Shown here in pieces: positions 11,593 to 25,564 of a stretch of 64,000 nucleotides of DNA. Origin of the DNA: Acanthaster planci. Lineage: Eukaryota; Echinodermata; Asteroidea; Valvatida; Acanthasteridae. The stretch lies in NCBI RefSeq assembly GCF_001949145.1, contig NW_019091376.1:1730314-1794313 (forward strand). The letters run 5' to 3'. The translations under genes and the position numbers were made by a program. Positions within the stretch are counted from its first letter, which is position 1, and the number at the start of each line of letters is the position of its first letter. The notes below the pieces were generated by a model. It made no database searches. It worked only from the letters and a program-made list of their open reading frames with translations, and was not told where the DNA came from.

Positions 11593-14500
11593 ATGATGCC
11601 ATTATTAACAGTTCAAAAAATCGATGAAGAGACAAAGTGGCTCGATAAAGACCAGATACAGGTATGGGTGTATGTCTGTTGCTGTTTAAAATTAGAAGTT
11701 ATGTCGTAAATTTAATTTCTGCCAGCGCTTTTGACTTTCATGTACTTGAGACACCTTGAGTATCATTCATTGCAACCCATTGTGCATGCCCCCCTAAACC
11801 TACACATATGATGAAATGGATAAACGCACGGAAAGTAATTGAACGTGATGATAGTGGATATTGGTTTTGGAGTCTGTGTTAAAAAAAAACATACAAACCG
11901 TGCTTTAGTTATGGTATGGTCAATCTCACACAGAGATCTTTCTGAGTTTTGCTAAAGGGAAAAGGAGATAGGACTCCATTTATGATTTGCCACAATTCAA
12001 GGGGGGCTAAGCAAATAAATACTGTCTCAGTGCTCGGCAGCCAACAAAATCCTAAAATTTGCTTTGTGGTTGTTTTTAGTAGTGGGGAGGTTGGGTGGGG
12101 GAAGGGGGATAGATACATGTACCATGTAGAGCTTCTTTCGGTATTTATGTTGTTGCTGTTTGCTGATGTGAGGCTTATTTGCCTCTTCCATGGGCTCATT
12201 AAAGTGAGACAGCCCTACCCTTTGTACCCCTGACTTGGCATCTTGCGGAACAAGTTTTAACTACCATTTATCATTCCCTCTGCCCAGGCTTTTGATGACA
12301 ATTTTTTTTTGTCTAACAGTGTGCACCATACTCATTAATTTTTGATATAGACAACTTCTTCATCTGGTTGAGTGATAAGCAGGATACACATCCGGTTTCA
12401 ATTCTGTTGCTTCCCCTGCTGTCTCGGGGGCATTCATGGCCAATGCCCGTCAGCTGATAGGATGGTTTGGTGTTGCAAACATTTATGATGAGGAGGTGGA
12501 AAAAAATATTGAGCCTGTGGTTGACAGTTATTGGTTGTGATGGCAAACTGCAGTATGGCAGTGCAGTTTTGCATGTCACAAGATCAGAACATGTAGTTTC
12601 CCCAGTGATATGATGCTGGGGCCAAGAGTTCCACTGGTACCCAGACAACAACAAAACTAGCCCGGCCTTGACCCTTCCCTTTTGGAAAGCGGGTTGTTTC
12701 TGCCCCTGGTGTCCACATGTCACAGGTAACTGTAGTTACTTTGGTTGAATTCAAAGAGGCGTCTGATCTGGAATCTTGTTTACAGGTACTGTGGGGATAA
12801 AAACACTTGGGACTAAGGAGCTTCTGGTTGTCATAACCATTTTTGCTCACACATGTAAGTTGGTCTTATTCTTCACATTCACAGTGCATGTAGGGTTTTT
12901 TAAGGGGGCGGGCAAGAAATTTGTCCACTGACTGACTCATAATTGTCCAGCTAGTTTCTTTGTGTAATTCGTGGGAAATGGATTTTCCTGCTTACATAAA
13001 AAGACACATCAAATTGAATGCTGGGTACGTTAAGGCAATAGTCAGAATGCACGGTTTGAGAATTTGTTTCATACTTCATTGAAAGGTGTCTTTCCAAGGG
13101 CTCAAGAGGCTTCGGACAGGCATTGGGAGGACCACACTAAACATTCTGAAGTAGGGATATACTGAAATTGCGGCAGACTGCAAGCCTACCTCCATGGTTT
13201 ATGGAGCACCTCCTGAGCTGTGTTATGCTGCATAAAATACTCTCTGTAAGGGAGCAGTCAAATTGGCTTTACTTCGTGATGACATAAAATAATAAGGGCT
13301 CAAAAAATTGAACTCACTCCTTTTTTCTTTTTTTTTTCTTTTTTACTGTATTGCACAACACAGAGCTTCTGAGATTGAACAAACACCACCCAGAAGGTAC
13401 CCAGTTTTTCATGAGATTTTTTTAAGCTGCAGTTACATCAGGACGATAACATGCAGTTAAACATGTACAAACTCAGGGGCGGATCTAGGAATTCTTCTGG
13501 GGGGAGGATCAGGCCGGAGATTTTTTGTTAATGTCTCATTTTTGCGGACAAGTGAAAATGATGATGAAACATTACATGACATACATGTACATTTTTTACA
13601 GTGGTATTGGTGCACTTACATGTACCTTTGTACACTTTATTTGATGGGGAGCTATTTCCTTCAAGTATAGCTTCAGTTATTTTTTACAATTATTTTCCCT
13701 TTTTTTCCCATTTTGTTTGTTTGTTTTTTGGTCTCAGAGCAGGGGTTTCTTTTTTCGACTCCCCAACCCCTGTCCTGGATCCATGCCTAAAACTCTACCT
13801 CCTACCGTAACCCTCTTCCACTCCACCTACACGTACCAAATCTCACCCTACCCGACCCCACCCAGCCCCCTCCCAGATAATAAAAGAGGAAAAAAAAATG
13901 AGTAAAAAGCCTGGGTTATTGCTGGGCAAGTTCTCGCAGTGTGTTTTCCACTCAAGGGCACATTTGTCATGACCCAGTACTCCATCAAACCATTCACCAC
14001 TAACGTTGTGATAATGGCAACATCACTACCTCAACAATTCACCTGCCTAAATTGGCTTATTACTGGAAATGTCAAGTTCTTAAGGGGGGTGTGTGTGGGT
14101 TTTTTTTCCTTACCCTTTTCTTCAGATGCAGTGGTGTCTGTACGCAGTATCAAGGTGTAATTTTCTGGGTTTTTGAATTGTGCCAACAATGGTTTTCCAA
14201 TAATACTTACACTTTTGACCTCCTGCATGTCCAGGACGGCCCAAAGCAAAGTTGCAAAGCCTCCTCTATGAAAAACCTGAGCTTACTTGAGGTTATATCA
14301 ATATTTAGTCCAAGAAGCTTTTAAAATTCACTGCTATGTGTAAAGCAGTTTCTGTACCAGCTGCACCCCACCCTCCCCTGACAAAAGATGAGGAGAGGCA
14401 ATATTTACAGGTTCCTACAGTAAATCAAAGAACTATACAGAACGTTTCAGATTCATAATTCGAGCAGTTACATGTATCATTTCATTTTTATTGATTTTTT

Positions 14501-17500
14501 TCTTCTGAACCAAAAGATTTTACAACAGTTTGGAACAACCGTGGCTGAAGCCAATGGCTTGCTCTGAAACAAGCCACCTGATGTAGCATTTATTTTAACA
14601 GTGTCAGCAGCTCACCTCAGTCTGTGGGTGGTCAATAGCTCCATGGTCAGGTGGTCCATGGAGGTGGTCAGAATGGCCAGACAGGAGAAACCTCAAAAGA
14701 AAGATTGTCTGTGACACGGCAATTGACTTTTGCCCCCCTCCCCCCCTCTTGAAACTGACCCAGCTATCTTACAAACAACATTTATCCTGAAAGTTTGTTG
14801 CAGGTACCAGCACCATTCCCTAGGTTGATTGCCCTGTGGCTCTTGTCCGCAGCAAGTTCTCAGATCCCTGGCTCTCTTCAGTAATGAATGGCAAAAGGAG
14901 ACCCCAGGAGCCTGCTGGGTCTGATGTGGCAAATGGTCTTTTGTCTGTCAACACTGTAATCAATACACCTGCAGGGGAGAGCATCAGTGCTGAGAGGTAG
15001 TGAGCATTAAGGCATTGGCCAAAATTACACATGACAGTCTAAATTATGAAAATCATATTTTGGACTGAAAAGCTACACTATTAGAGTCTACAAAATGAGC
15101 ACCAGTGCACGGGTGCACAGGGTGCACAGTGGCCGTGGCTTTCAAGCATCTGCAGCCTCTTTCTTTGTACCACTGATGAGCGAATAGGCTATGAGTTTCG
15201 AGTCCATATCCTAGTCCCTATGCAAACACATCGAGTTGGTCAGTATAGCATGGTAAACTTCCAGTCCCCTTAAATGCTATTTTTCAACTCAACGGGTGAT
15301 GTTTCACCCTACTGTAACCCATTCCAGGTGTCTTTCATGTCAGTTGTGGATATGGTAAGCTATGCGATTTGTCTCACAACACTCCCCCAAATATTTTATT
15401 TCATTACATGATGTGTCAAACCTTTTTGTCACTTACTGAGATTTTGCCCATTTATGCTGCTCCAGTTTGCACTTGCGTTGGCTTACATGTGTGCACATGC
15501 ACTGTTATTTTCATCATGGCTCTGCTGTCCGGTGTGGGAAAAAGCACAAAGCATACCCATACCCTCGTTGCCATGATCATTGCTTTCCTCCGCACATGGA
15601 AGAGGTTTTCTTTCACTGTTTCCCTCCTGTAAACTACGGAAAGTACTCGGTTTTTACCTTTAGAGGATTTCCTTGCACCAGCTTATGTTGACCACTCCAA
15701 CTTGCAGTTGAAATCTCTGGAGAAATATGGTCTAGTAATGAATTTGTCGGTGTGAAAATTGCCACCAAATTGGACTTGGAGTGATTTGCCGTGGTGGCTC
15801 TCAGGGGACCTTTGCTTGTTACTGGCTCCCAGCAAATTTGGAATTTTTGTTTTAATGCCAATTGGATTGTTGCCAGGAAGAAGCCATGTGAGGTTGAAAT
15901 TCACAGACAAACAAACTCGGTCCATGGAATGTACATTTACAATAATATTGAAATAAAATTAAATTGAAGACAACAGCTTCACATTTTATCACCCAGAACT
16001 TATCCGAAATTGAGCAGCTTGTTTGGGTTCATGCTGTGTCTAATCTGAAACTTTTGGGGCCCAAAGCTATTGCTGGCATGAATTTCCCTTTAAAATCCCA
16101 CATGTTATGACTTGACGAATTATGGGTTGAAAGGCACTGTTCAATCACCATCTTATCTTACTTACATGTATTTGACTGATTGTGGGCATATGGAAAATTC
16201 ACCAACCAAAATAACTGCACATTTTGGAGTTTCAAATCTGCACAGACTTCTGATCTTTTAGCCCAACATATGAGAAGGTTCTCCATCAGCCGCTGAAATT
16301 GAAGTTTAATCGGTCAATAAGATTGGCCATCAAAGCCATCTGAGGCACTTTTCCCAGGGCACTGCAAGCTGACCAAAGCATTTAGGGGCTGTCAACCTTG
16401 ATCCCGGTCAGGCATTGGATGACCAGAGACACCTGTAGTGGGAGCATGGAGGCACACATGTAGGTAGCAGATGTAAAAGAAATATTCCCCCAGCTTGATA
16501 AACAACCAAATCAAAGCAGTTATGACCATGCAGTCCTATTCCAGCTGATGGTGTCCAGCTGATGCTGCAGTGAGACACCTGTTGCCTCCCACCAATTAAC
16601 CAATCATAGCCAAGCGTTTATGGGGACACTAGATATTGCAAAGGCCAGACTTACCTGCAAAGAAGGGCAACACAGGCCTTGGCGTTCTGCCTCACCTCAA
16701 GTTTTTCTCTTCTTTCTAATTTGTTGCTTAGCTTTCAACTTTGGTGGTGTTCCTTCTTCGTGGACTTGCACATGAACACCAAAGTTTGTTAGTGTCCCTT
16801 CCAAAAATGATTGAATTTTCAGATATTGCAACAATTTCAAATGGTTACTTTTTCGGAAGGGATGAGCTATTGAAATTGGTAATGATTTTTTTTTTTTACG
16901 TACCAGTCCAGTCAAGCAAAACACAGGCCAGGAATGCAGAAAGATTGCAATGTGATCAGTTCCAACCACAGTAAAACTAGCAAGGTGTAATAAACATTAG
17001 TTATTTACGGCTCATTTGTTGTAGTGTATTTAGCCATATATCCAATAAAGCAGTCTGGTTTTTACAGGCTTGTGGGAGGGATCCACATGCCGCACTCTTG
17101 TTAACTCCAGCACCGTCAACACTGTGACCGTTATTTTCCCAGACAGCTCCAACCCGGTTACCATGCCAGCACTCTTTGTTGCGTTTTTGCTAACCCCCCT
17201 TCTCCAATTACCTCACCCTCCCTTCTGTAAAAAAGCCCCATTGTGGTATCTCACATAGTTTTGTAGAGAAGCTCGGAAATGGTTTTTTTAAACAAAGACA
17301 GCACCATCATTATGACAACAAAGAAGTTTAACAATTTGTGTGTGTGTGTGTGTGTGCACTAACCTTACATATCTAGTGTGGACTTGTGAACAAAAGATGT
17401 CCACGCAATGCAGGAAGACGTTCTGTGGATTTACACACATGCACAGGACGTTTCCCCTTCTCTGAAAAAGAGGTTTTGAGGCATTTTGTGGTAGGGGTCA

Positions 17501-20500
17501 CCTGTCATAAAAGGAAGAGGAATAGTCAAGGAAACCTTGTACAAAAAGCCAGCTGAAAATCGCAGTTCCCAGTTCAAGAAAAAGGAGTATTTTCACTGAG
17601 TTTTCTTAACTGCACGAAAAGAAACGAATGTCCACAGTAGGTATGTCAGGTATGTAGGGATATGTGTGTATAGAAAAATCATCATTCAGAAACAATGCCA
17701 GTGAGAGAATTTGTACAGGTCCTGGCTGACAAAGTATGCCATGTTTTTTAATACAAAAGCGAACCCTCATTCTGCCAAATAAAACTACCATACATGTAAT
17801 TATTCCACTTGATAAGTTAGACAAAGCTTTCAAAATTTTTGTTTTAATCTCAGTTTGTCAATCAGAAAATAAAGAAAATCTCTCCAAGAAGAGGAAAATG
17901 GATGATGCCTTTCCATTGTTCTCGATGCTCTCCACACTGGTTCAGGTTGCTTTCCTAGAACTGTAGTGTCTTCCTAGAATTACACAATGGGTTTTTAGAA
18001 ATCCTCATGGTAGTTAGATATAGTTGTAACATGTGTACTCTTATCTTACCAGTGACCTTAGCCTTGGGTGGAACTTCATTTCCCTCCCTTCCCTTTTTTT
18101 CTTTGGAATGATTTTACCATCATTTGCAATGGCAAAACCTTATCCAACTATGGGATGACAAGTCTGCTATCAAAATCTCTTTCATTGACGGGCTCTATTG
18201 GCTCAAGCTGTTTTCCAGATGCATGTGTTGCTGTCTGCCAGTCAGCCCTCCATGGCAGCTGGTGTTTGTCGCCTTGAATGATAAAGATCAGTCAATGAGA
18301 CTTATATTGCCACACATAAATTCTTCTGGCGGGGTATCCGTGGTTGACATTGACACTCCCCTGTGCCACTACAGTGAAACAGATTGTAGTGGTTTTGACT
18401 TCGTATTTAGGACAAACCATTGGGAGCTTGGGGCTTTAAAATCAACTGGCTTGGTGTCTGGGGGGGCCACTTAATAGAAATTCAGCCTGCTCATTTTTGT
18501 TGGTGCTGTGCTTATCCTTAAAAAAAATTATTCCCATTTATGGAATCCGATTTTCTCAGCAGTGCTGTGATAGTCCACAGCCCAGATATCATTAAAGTAA
18601 CGAGCAAGATGAGTGTGACTAAACAATATTAACATCAAACCTTTAATCAATCAATCAACTACAATATTTATTTCCATATTGCATTCATTTATAACAGGAT
18701 TACATGTATATTATAATTACATGTAATACATAGATAAGTCACGTTATTAATAATTATAGCACAATGTTTAAACTTAACCTAAATAAATAAGTAAATGATG
18801 CCAACACGAAGGAAAATAGTGAAGCAATGCTTTTGTACCTTTCCCTTGGACAAGACAAGACTCAAGACAAGTAATGGATTTATGGACAGGACAGTAGCGG
18901 TGAGACCCGATAGCTTATACATGTAGAACGGTTACATTTCAATCTCAGAATAAGGTGTAAGCATTATTCTCTTCAGCTTTTTTGGAAAAGGAAACCACAG
19001 TATTACACTCTTTAAATTTAACATCAAGTTCATTCCAATATCTAACACCACAATGAAATGGACCGTTTCTGAAAAATGATGTTCCGTTTTGTGTCACAGA
19101 AAGATCGCTTCTTAATGAACTACGTGTCCCGTGAGAATGAGAGGCTGTAAGTGAACATAGATCATCAAACACCTGTGGGAGCATGTTGTGAACATATTTA
19201 AACATAAATACGCCCAGGTGGAGATGATAAAAATCATGCAGTTTCTAGATATTTAGCCTACATGTACCTTGTTGACTGTATGCACATAGCCTGTGCATAC
19301 ATGTGTCCTTATATTGTCCACCAGTCCCTCGAGGCCAGTCCGGTTGTGGCCTGTCAGAGAAGACTCAGTGTAGTGAATGCTGGCTTAGCTCAATGTAGCA
19401 TATATTTCACAGAGTAAGGTAACGATTAATGGGTCACAAGCATCTCTTCAACATAGGGTGAGGGCATACCCAGCTACGCGTCATATGAAAGATTGAGCCA
19501 AGTAATTACATGTAATTGACCCTAGAATGAATAGGTTGGTTGGGTGTTGGTTCGTAAATTTGCTGGTATGAATGCACCATGAAATTGAATGTGGGAAGGA
19601 CTACACCCTGTGTACCCCTAGTCCCTATAACCAGTTCAAAGAAGCTTGGTGGGAAAGACAGTACATGTACATGTATGTATCCTTCCCTTTGCACAGGAAA
19701 CAGTCTAGTTGATGTGCCTCCCTGCTGGTGGTAGATTGTTGTGCAGGATTCACTGTGAATTAGTAAGGTATGGAGTTGACCGTCACTGATACTGAACTTA
19801 GTGCGTGTAGGTTGTCGAAGAATTAGTGGAAATCTGAGTGAGACATGTAGGCCAAGATTTTTGGGGGGAGGTGGGGTTGGTCCAAATACCATCATTCCCT
19901 GGAGCCTACTATTTGCGAAAATCTGATATCATCGCATGCTTATGTAGGTCTGATTTGACTCAGAGTGCTGGTAGCAGGAGTGGGGGGAGGGGCTGTCCCC
20001 CTTTTTATTTGAGATAATGCCCCCCACGCGCGCACACACACACACTTTTGGCAGGTCCTCTAATGACTGGTGCACAATGGTCTCACAAATGTTCCCCTCC
20101 CCTCCACTTTGAAAATAATTCTGCTGCCACGGACTCAAAGCAGTTGCACTTGACCTTGTAAATCGTAATGCCATCTCGGTTTAAAATTCAGAAATTACAC
20201 CACGGATGTTGACTGGTCAGTAGCTTGCTGCTGACCCCGTGTGTTCTTTAGCACAGAATGCCTCCACAAAACTGTAAAGTTCAGTACATAATAGACAGAA
20301 GAGTTAAAGTGGTATAATTCATTGCTGGTTCATTTGCATGTACATTGTATGCGAGCTCTTTCATGGACTGTTGGATCAAGGATGGTTAGGTGGCTGGTAA
20401 TATTCAACTGTTTCTTCTAACAGCACTGTGCACCATGTGAAAATGAGGTTTATGATGGTGTCTCGTGCTGTGATTCAGTATCCATTAATAAGTGTGTCCG

Positions 20501-22199
20501 AACTTTTGCCCTTGTTCCCGTTAGTTATCAGCCAAACTTTTGAACTCAAAGTAGGCCTTACTTTATCCTGCTGGCTAGTGTCCCAGGCTCAAAGAAACTT
20601 ATTGCAGGGCAGAATGGTCCCCTGCAGCTTTACTTACTCCAAATGCAGAAACAAAAATGGGTTATTTGCTCAGCATTTATGCCTGTCCAAATTTCTCCTG
20701 CCCTTTTTATGCACCCCCGTCAGGCACTCATGAGGGCAAAGATATTAGATTTGTTGAATACAATTTGGCACGAGGGACTCATTACCTGTGTTTCTGGCCA
20801 GCAGTGTAAAGTTCTCACAGAGAGGGAAAACGTCAAAGCTTGATACATCAAATTGATTTTCAACACTGGAGTTAACAGAATTTGTGTCAAGGTTACATGT
20901 GTGTACAATGTCAGCGACTCTCTTTTTTCTGTGGGCTTTTTGGAGGGCTGGGTTTGTTCTGTTTTTTGGTTTTTTTTAACATGTGAACCCATTATGACTT
21001 GGTTGACTGATGCCGTGTACCCATTGGGATACACATGTACTGCTTGGGAAATTGTATTGATCCCTTATTATGACACACAGACTTGGCTCAACCTAGCGGT
21101 ATGACGTACAAGTGTATACAAGGCGTAGATGTGTTTTACTGGATTCCAGGCTCAGTCTTTCTTTGTATGGCAAAATTTCATGACAGGTAATATTTCTTCT
21201 TGTCCTCTGTTCTGCATTCAATTTAACACCCGGTTCAAGCAGAGCCTACTTTTACTAGAAATTTTCTGCGCGTAAATAAGTGCAACATTGAGATTCAGTG
21301 CCTTGGATAACATCATAGTTCTGCTCATGAATATGCAAATATGCATTAGCGTAAAACCAAAAAAGCATCAAGATATGGGTTAAAATTGAAAAACAAAAAT
21401 TTAAAATACGGTTAATTGAAACTCAAGATGCAATTTCAAGGGTTTTTAAGTAAAATTTATAAAACATTTCTATTTCCTGATTCCTTTAAGTGTCACACGC
21501 AGTATACTTGCAGGGTTTTACTTTGTCATTTCATCAACAACTTTTTCCCAATTAAAATTTTGGATTATGCAGCATTCACATAAGTAGAAAACTGTTGTAT
21601 GCAGTTGTGCAGTTCAAATGTAAATACATGTACATTCCTTCAATGGAGTTATTTCTCAACACTACACAAAACTGACTATCCAAGATGCATGTCTCGAGCC
21701 TTATATGAATGTACATGTACATGTATATCTAGCGAGCACGCAGCTCAGTGGATGTTTATATTCCAATCACACTTGTGTCAGACTCCTTGCCCCAGATAGA
21801 GTCATTATATGAACATCTTGGAAAAAGCTGTACTAGGTTTGGTAATGGATACCGTTAGAGTTCGTGAACTACAAGGATATATGCTGTCCTTCGGCAATTA
21901 TACCAATAAAGGGGAACAAGTTTAATGTGTTTTGCAGTGGTCAGAAACACACATGTTTTTCAAACCCCAGGAATCCGTAGAACTAATCCTAAGATCCCCT
22001 TTGAAAAAAAGAAGTTGGGAGAACTTGAGAGGGAAGGGGACAAATGCCAACAGGTGTTTACGCAGAGCGTTGGTGTTATTTTGGTAGGATCTACGGGAAC
22101 AGTGTGCTCTGGGCTGCCCTGGTTATGGCCTGGGCTCCTCTGGCCATCTGTTTAGGATTTGACAGATACCCGGGGCCCATTACAGGGCAGTTCTTTCTG
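11593..22199 (+). CDS. Tentative 5' exons of the MAL-like MARVEL gene
   Basis: Three candidate exons lie upstream of the two firm ones. Exon 1 (11593-11661) starts ATGATG and ends IQ|gtatgg after 23 codons of charged, cytosol-like sequence. Exon 2 (15466-15533) follows a good pyrimidine-rich acceptor and encodes a hydrophobic segment (FALALAYMCAHALLF), the expected first membrane helix. Its donor (intron from 15534, gtgggaa) is weak. Exon 3 (22088-22199) encodes a second helix (NSVLWAALVMAWAPLAICLG) and ends FFL|gtacta. With that exon 2 donor the phases are 0, 2, 0, so the five exons read through to a protein of about 174 aa, normal for MAL/plasmolipin proteins. The exon 3 to exon 4 join (FFL-DIIL) sits where MAL has TL-DAAY. 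Exons 1 and 2 are the least certain. Confidence 0.4.
17336..17357. repeat. TG dinucleotide microsatellite
   Basis: A run of about eleven TG units lies in non-coding DNA, within an intron of the MARVEL gene model. Confidence 0.9.
18640..19240 (-). mobile_element. 3' end of a non-LTR retrotransposon (LINE)
   Basis: The minus strand encodes LHLGVFMFKYVHNMLPQVF, then a TRSSLRSDLSV segment, then GVRYWNELDV. This is the order seen at the C-terminus of CR1/L2-like ORF2 proteins: helical 'K-x-x-N-x-LP' block, 'TR' block, 'WN-x-L' block. After the stop, the minus strand runs into a tail with repeated TTGA units near 18640, typical of LINE 3' ends that terminate in a simple repeat. It is 5'-truncated and lies inside an intron of the MARVEL gene model, in antisense. 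Confidence 0.65.
20021..20045. repeat. CG/CA dinucleotide run
   Basis: An alternating purine-pyrimidine tract (cgcgcgcacacaca...) of roughly 20 bp that could form left-handed DNA. It is intronic in the MARVEL gene model. Confidence 0.7.
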
Positions 22200-25100
22200 G
22201 TACTAGTACTCTGATAATGACCATGGCATCTGTGATTGTTGTTTCTTTGTGTTTGATTGAAGAGGCTTGAGACAACACCTTTGTGCTTGCATTGATGCAA
22301 TCTGTTTCAATCAGCATTGTCTCTGACTCTCTGCACTATAATGAGTTGGATGTGAAGGAGTACAGTTTTGCAGAGGGTCAGGTTTAGGGTCAGGCATGAA
22401 CATTCCGAAGAGAAGGGCATGGAGGAGAAGTGCCCCCTCCCCCCCAAAAAAAATTGAACAAATAAAAAACAAAACAACTTGGCACAAACAAAATGGAAGG
22501 GATTGGAATCACCAATTTGCTCAAAAATGCCTAAAAAATAACCCCTTTTGCTGTTAATAGTTCATCGGTTTTTGTTGATGAGTGCTTTGCCCCCCAGAAA
22601 AAGTGCTTTGCCCCTGTGGAAAACCCTGGTGATACCCGTAGCATCAGGGTGTAGTTTTTCTTCCCACATCACTCTTATCCTGTGATAACCTCATCGGCTC
22701 TGTAGGCCTATTTCAAGAGACGCCTATCAAAGAATAACATAGTCAAGACCACACTCCACACCCATCTATCAGAATCTTGATACCTTTGTGGGTTAAATGT
22801 TTAGATCAATATAAAATCTGTCCTCTGATTGAACTCAGCATCAGGTAAATACTTTGTGTCAGTTTTCAGAGATGGTTGTCTGGCATCGTGTTGGCGTCAT
22901 GAGAAAACATCTCATCATCTTGTGGCATTATGAGAGGCTAGGTAAACTGACCGATGCTTGAACTTCATTGTCTTGAACTTCTTGTCCGCTGCCATGTGCA
23001 GAGCATGTACATGTAGGTGTGCACATATTCAGATCGCATGCTAGGGAGCGTGCATATGTAATGGGCTAGACTCACAAAATTTCTTGTTGCTGGCTTAAGC
23101 GTACCTTCTCATTCATGCACTACTGCCACTAGGGAGCAACACTCGATGCATCAGCAGGTGGTCTGTAGTGTCTCAAAAGACAAAATAAAACAACTGTTGT
23201 TACAGGCACTGTACATGTAGTTGTCTTCATTACACGTTTTTGAACAGGAGGTAGTTTTTGGCAAATGGGTTATTTTGGAGACGAAGTTCTTTCCACACAT
23301 ATCAATCTCAAATATTCTAACAAAAGAAAGTCCCTCAACCTGAGGTGATCAGGGCATGTTTGTTTACAGTGTTATTCTGTGTACATAACTGTGACCGTGG
23401 TACATGTAGTTGATTCAGGTATGGTGATGTGCGGGTTCGAACTGCACTGGTACCAAGGCTGTAACTGCATTGAAGATGCAGTTTCATTTGTTAGGAAATT
23501 CGGGACCATGTTGTCCCCTCAACTTTTTGGGTCCCTCGATGTAGCACCCATGTTTCAACAGGTGCGTTGTTCCGACAACCTCAGTACACGTACCAGTGTG
23601 TGGGTTCTTGAACAGCTTGGGCAAAACCACAATCGCTTCTCTCTGCCCAGGGGTACCTGGAAGACTGCTCAAATTGCATTGATCTTTTCATCAAACGGGG
23701 CAATGATCATGATCAAGCCTTTTTTTTTATAGTTCCGTGATGTCGCATTATGTAAAGCATATAATTGTCACACTGAACAAAGAACAGTTGCAGTGGGTAC
23801 CGTTCTGCAGGACGAAGAGAAGCAACCACACACCGTAAGTGTGTAAGCTTATGTTTGGGTTGAAACAAATACATGTAAGTCAGTGCCATGTCCTGCTGCA
23901 GATGTGTAGCCACAGTTCCATTTTTCATGCGAATACCTACAAAGCTGTCATGTCAGAGGCAGGTAAGCTACTTATGTGTGGTCACACCAACTTCTAAAAC
24001 CTCACCCACAGAGGGTCAACCCCTTGACATAATTTGTTTATAGTTCACTGAACTTCACTCTCCTACAACACCTCAATAAATCCCCCAATCATCTGATTGG
24101 TAGGTTGTCGATCATGTGTCATCGACTGATACTGAAATTGTACAACTAAAATATATGTATGAGTTACAATGTTGGACTGTGGGTGTGAGTGGTAGGCACC
24201 GTCAGCTGATTCCACGGCCAAAGAGCTTGAACACAAAGGGAAGTTTTCAGGTTTTGTGTATTCACAAATAAAAAAATTAGAGAATAACTTTCATGAGGTG
24301 ATAGATTGAATGTTCCATCTCACTAGGTTGCACCTCATGGAAGGAAACTTTTAACCTGTCACTTCATGGACTTATTCTTACAGTTGCATTCCTAAACATT
24401 CATTGTTTGTATACCATAGCATGGAAAACTTGCAGGTTGGAGTTTTTCCTGTTTTATCTCAGACTATATCCAGCCAGATGTCTGCGCTAATTCTTCTTTA
24501 ACCCTAACTTCCTGGGGTGTATGTCAAATCTCATTAAAATTGCATGATTGGGGATTGTTAGGTTTAATTTGATTCCTAGCAGGACATGCAACTAGACTGT
24601 ACGTGCTGTTTGAGCTGAGTCTAGTTACGCACTGCTGTATCCTAGGTGGTACATTTGGTCACATTATTTTATGACATAGGTTGTCATTTGACAAGTAAAG
24701 CGTCGTTTGGAGCAAACATCCGAACTCAGTAGGCATAAGGGGCTTGAAGCGATAAACCACAATGAAGGTTGCTGTTTTGCTCATATTTTATTATAGTATT
24801 AATGATAATGTAAGAGTGGAAGCTGTAGTTGAATGTAAGTTCAAGGTGATCTGAGAGCACTTTATGCTTATCAGCGTACTTTGTTACCTACCCAAGTAAA
24901 ATGAATCACAAGTCTCCCCGGAGCAACTTTTGAGTGTAAGGCCTTCAGGAGAATCTTGCACCATGTAAAAAAAGTTGGAACCCTCAACATTTAAGTTATG
25001 CACCTCGAGCTGATCCAAGAGAGGGCGCTATCTCCTCAGCAACGGAGGCTCTTTTGATACTAACTGTGAATCACTGGTTCACGAATGACTAAGAAATGCA

Positions 25101-25254
25101 AGCGTTGCAGTCGCATTGCTAACAACAAAGTAAGCACTCCCAACCAACGTGGCTCCATTCCATGAATGAGTGGGTTCATTTGCTCGAGGTGGACACTCAT
25201 CAGGCAGGCATGACAGCAAATGAAGAGGAACCATAGTTCATGGAATCAGATTGT

Positions 25255-25457
25255 CAGAATTTTTAGCTGTACAGATATTGGGGAAGTTTCCTCTCACAAA
25301 TATGTTGAAAACTAGAGATACCGGAGAGAAAGCCTTGTGCACAGAAGAAAACCAGTAAAGGTTTACTCTGCGGACATGTAGCATAGACGAGAATTTGAAC
25401 CTGAACCACAGTAGTGAGAGTGCTTCAGGCTTTAGCCACCTGTGCCACTCAGCACCA
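25255..25457 (-). repeat. tRNA-derived SINE
   Basis: Read on the minus strand, the element starts near 25457 with a tRNA-like head. An A-box-like TGGCACAGGTGG is followed about 40 bp later by the B-box-like GGTTCAAATTC, the arrangement of an internal RNA polymerase III promoter. The body contains AAACCTTTACTGGTTTTCTT and GGCTTTCTCTCCGG, a layout I associate with invertebrate tRNA SINEs. The 3' boundary is approximate. It lies about 100 bp upstream of the fourth exon of the MARVEL gene, in antisense. Confidence 0.6.
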
Positions 25458-25564
25458 CTCTGTAATCATGTAAGCGTTTGAAGATTTTAAAGTATTTCAG
25501 CAGTAAATGCACGCTTACTCGGTAAACAGGGTTTTTCGTCTGGCTTTTTCTCCCTGATATGCAG

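Noticed and set aside
12313-12850. Overlapping minus-strand frames of 136 and 88 codons
   Set aside because: Two frames of similar length overlap each other, both without domains. They lie in an intron of the MARVEL model.
13477-13785. Possible hAT-like element with caggggcggatctagg start
   Set aside because: The right end (read in reverse, aggcatggatccaggac) is only a loose inverse and the flanks give no clear 8-bp duplication, so the borders cannot be supported.
17067-17200. Possible exon after ggtttttacag
   Set aside because: The acceptor is good and one frame is open, but there is no credible donor and the sequence does not fit the MARVEL gene or any family I know.
23434-23450. gggttcgaactgc, a possible tRNA B-box
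   Set aside because: No A-box at the right distance upstream and no acceptor-stem pairing could be found.
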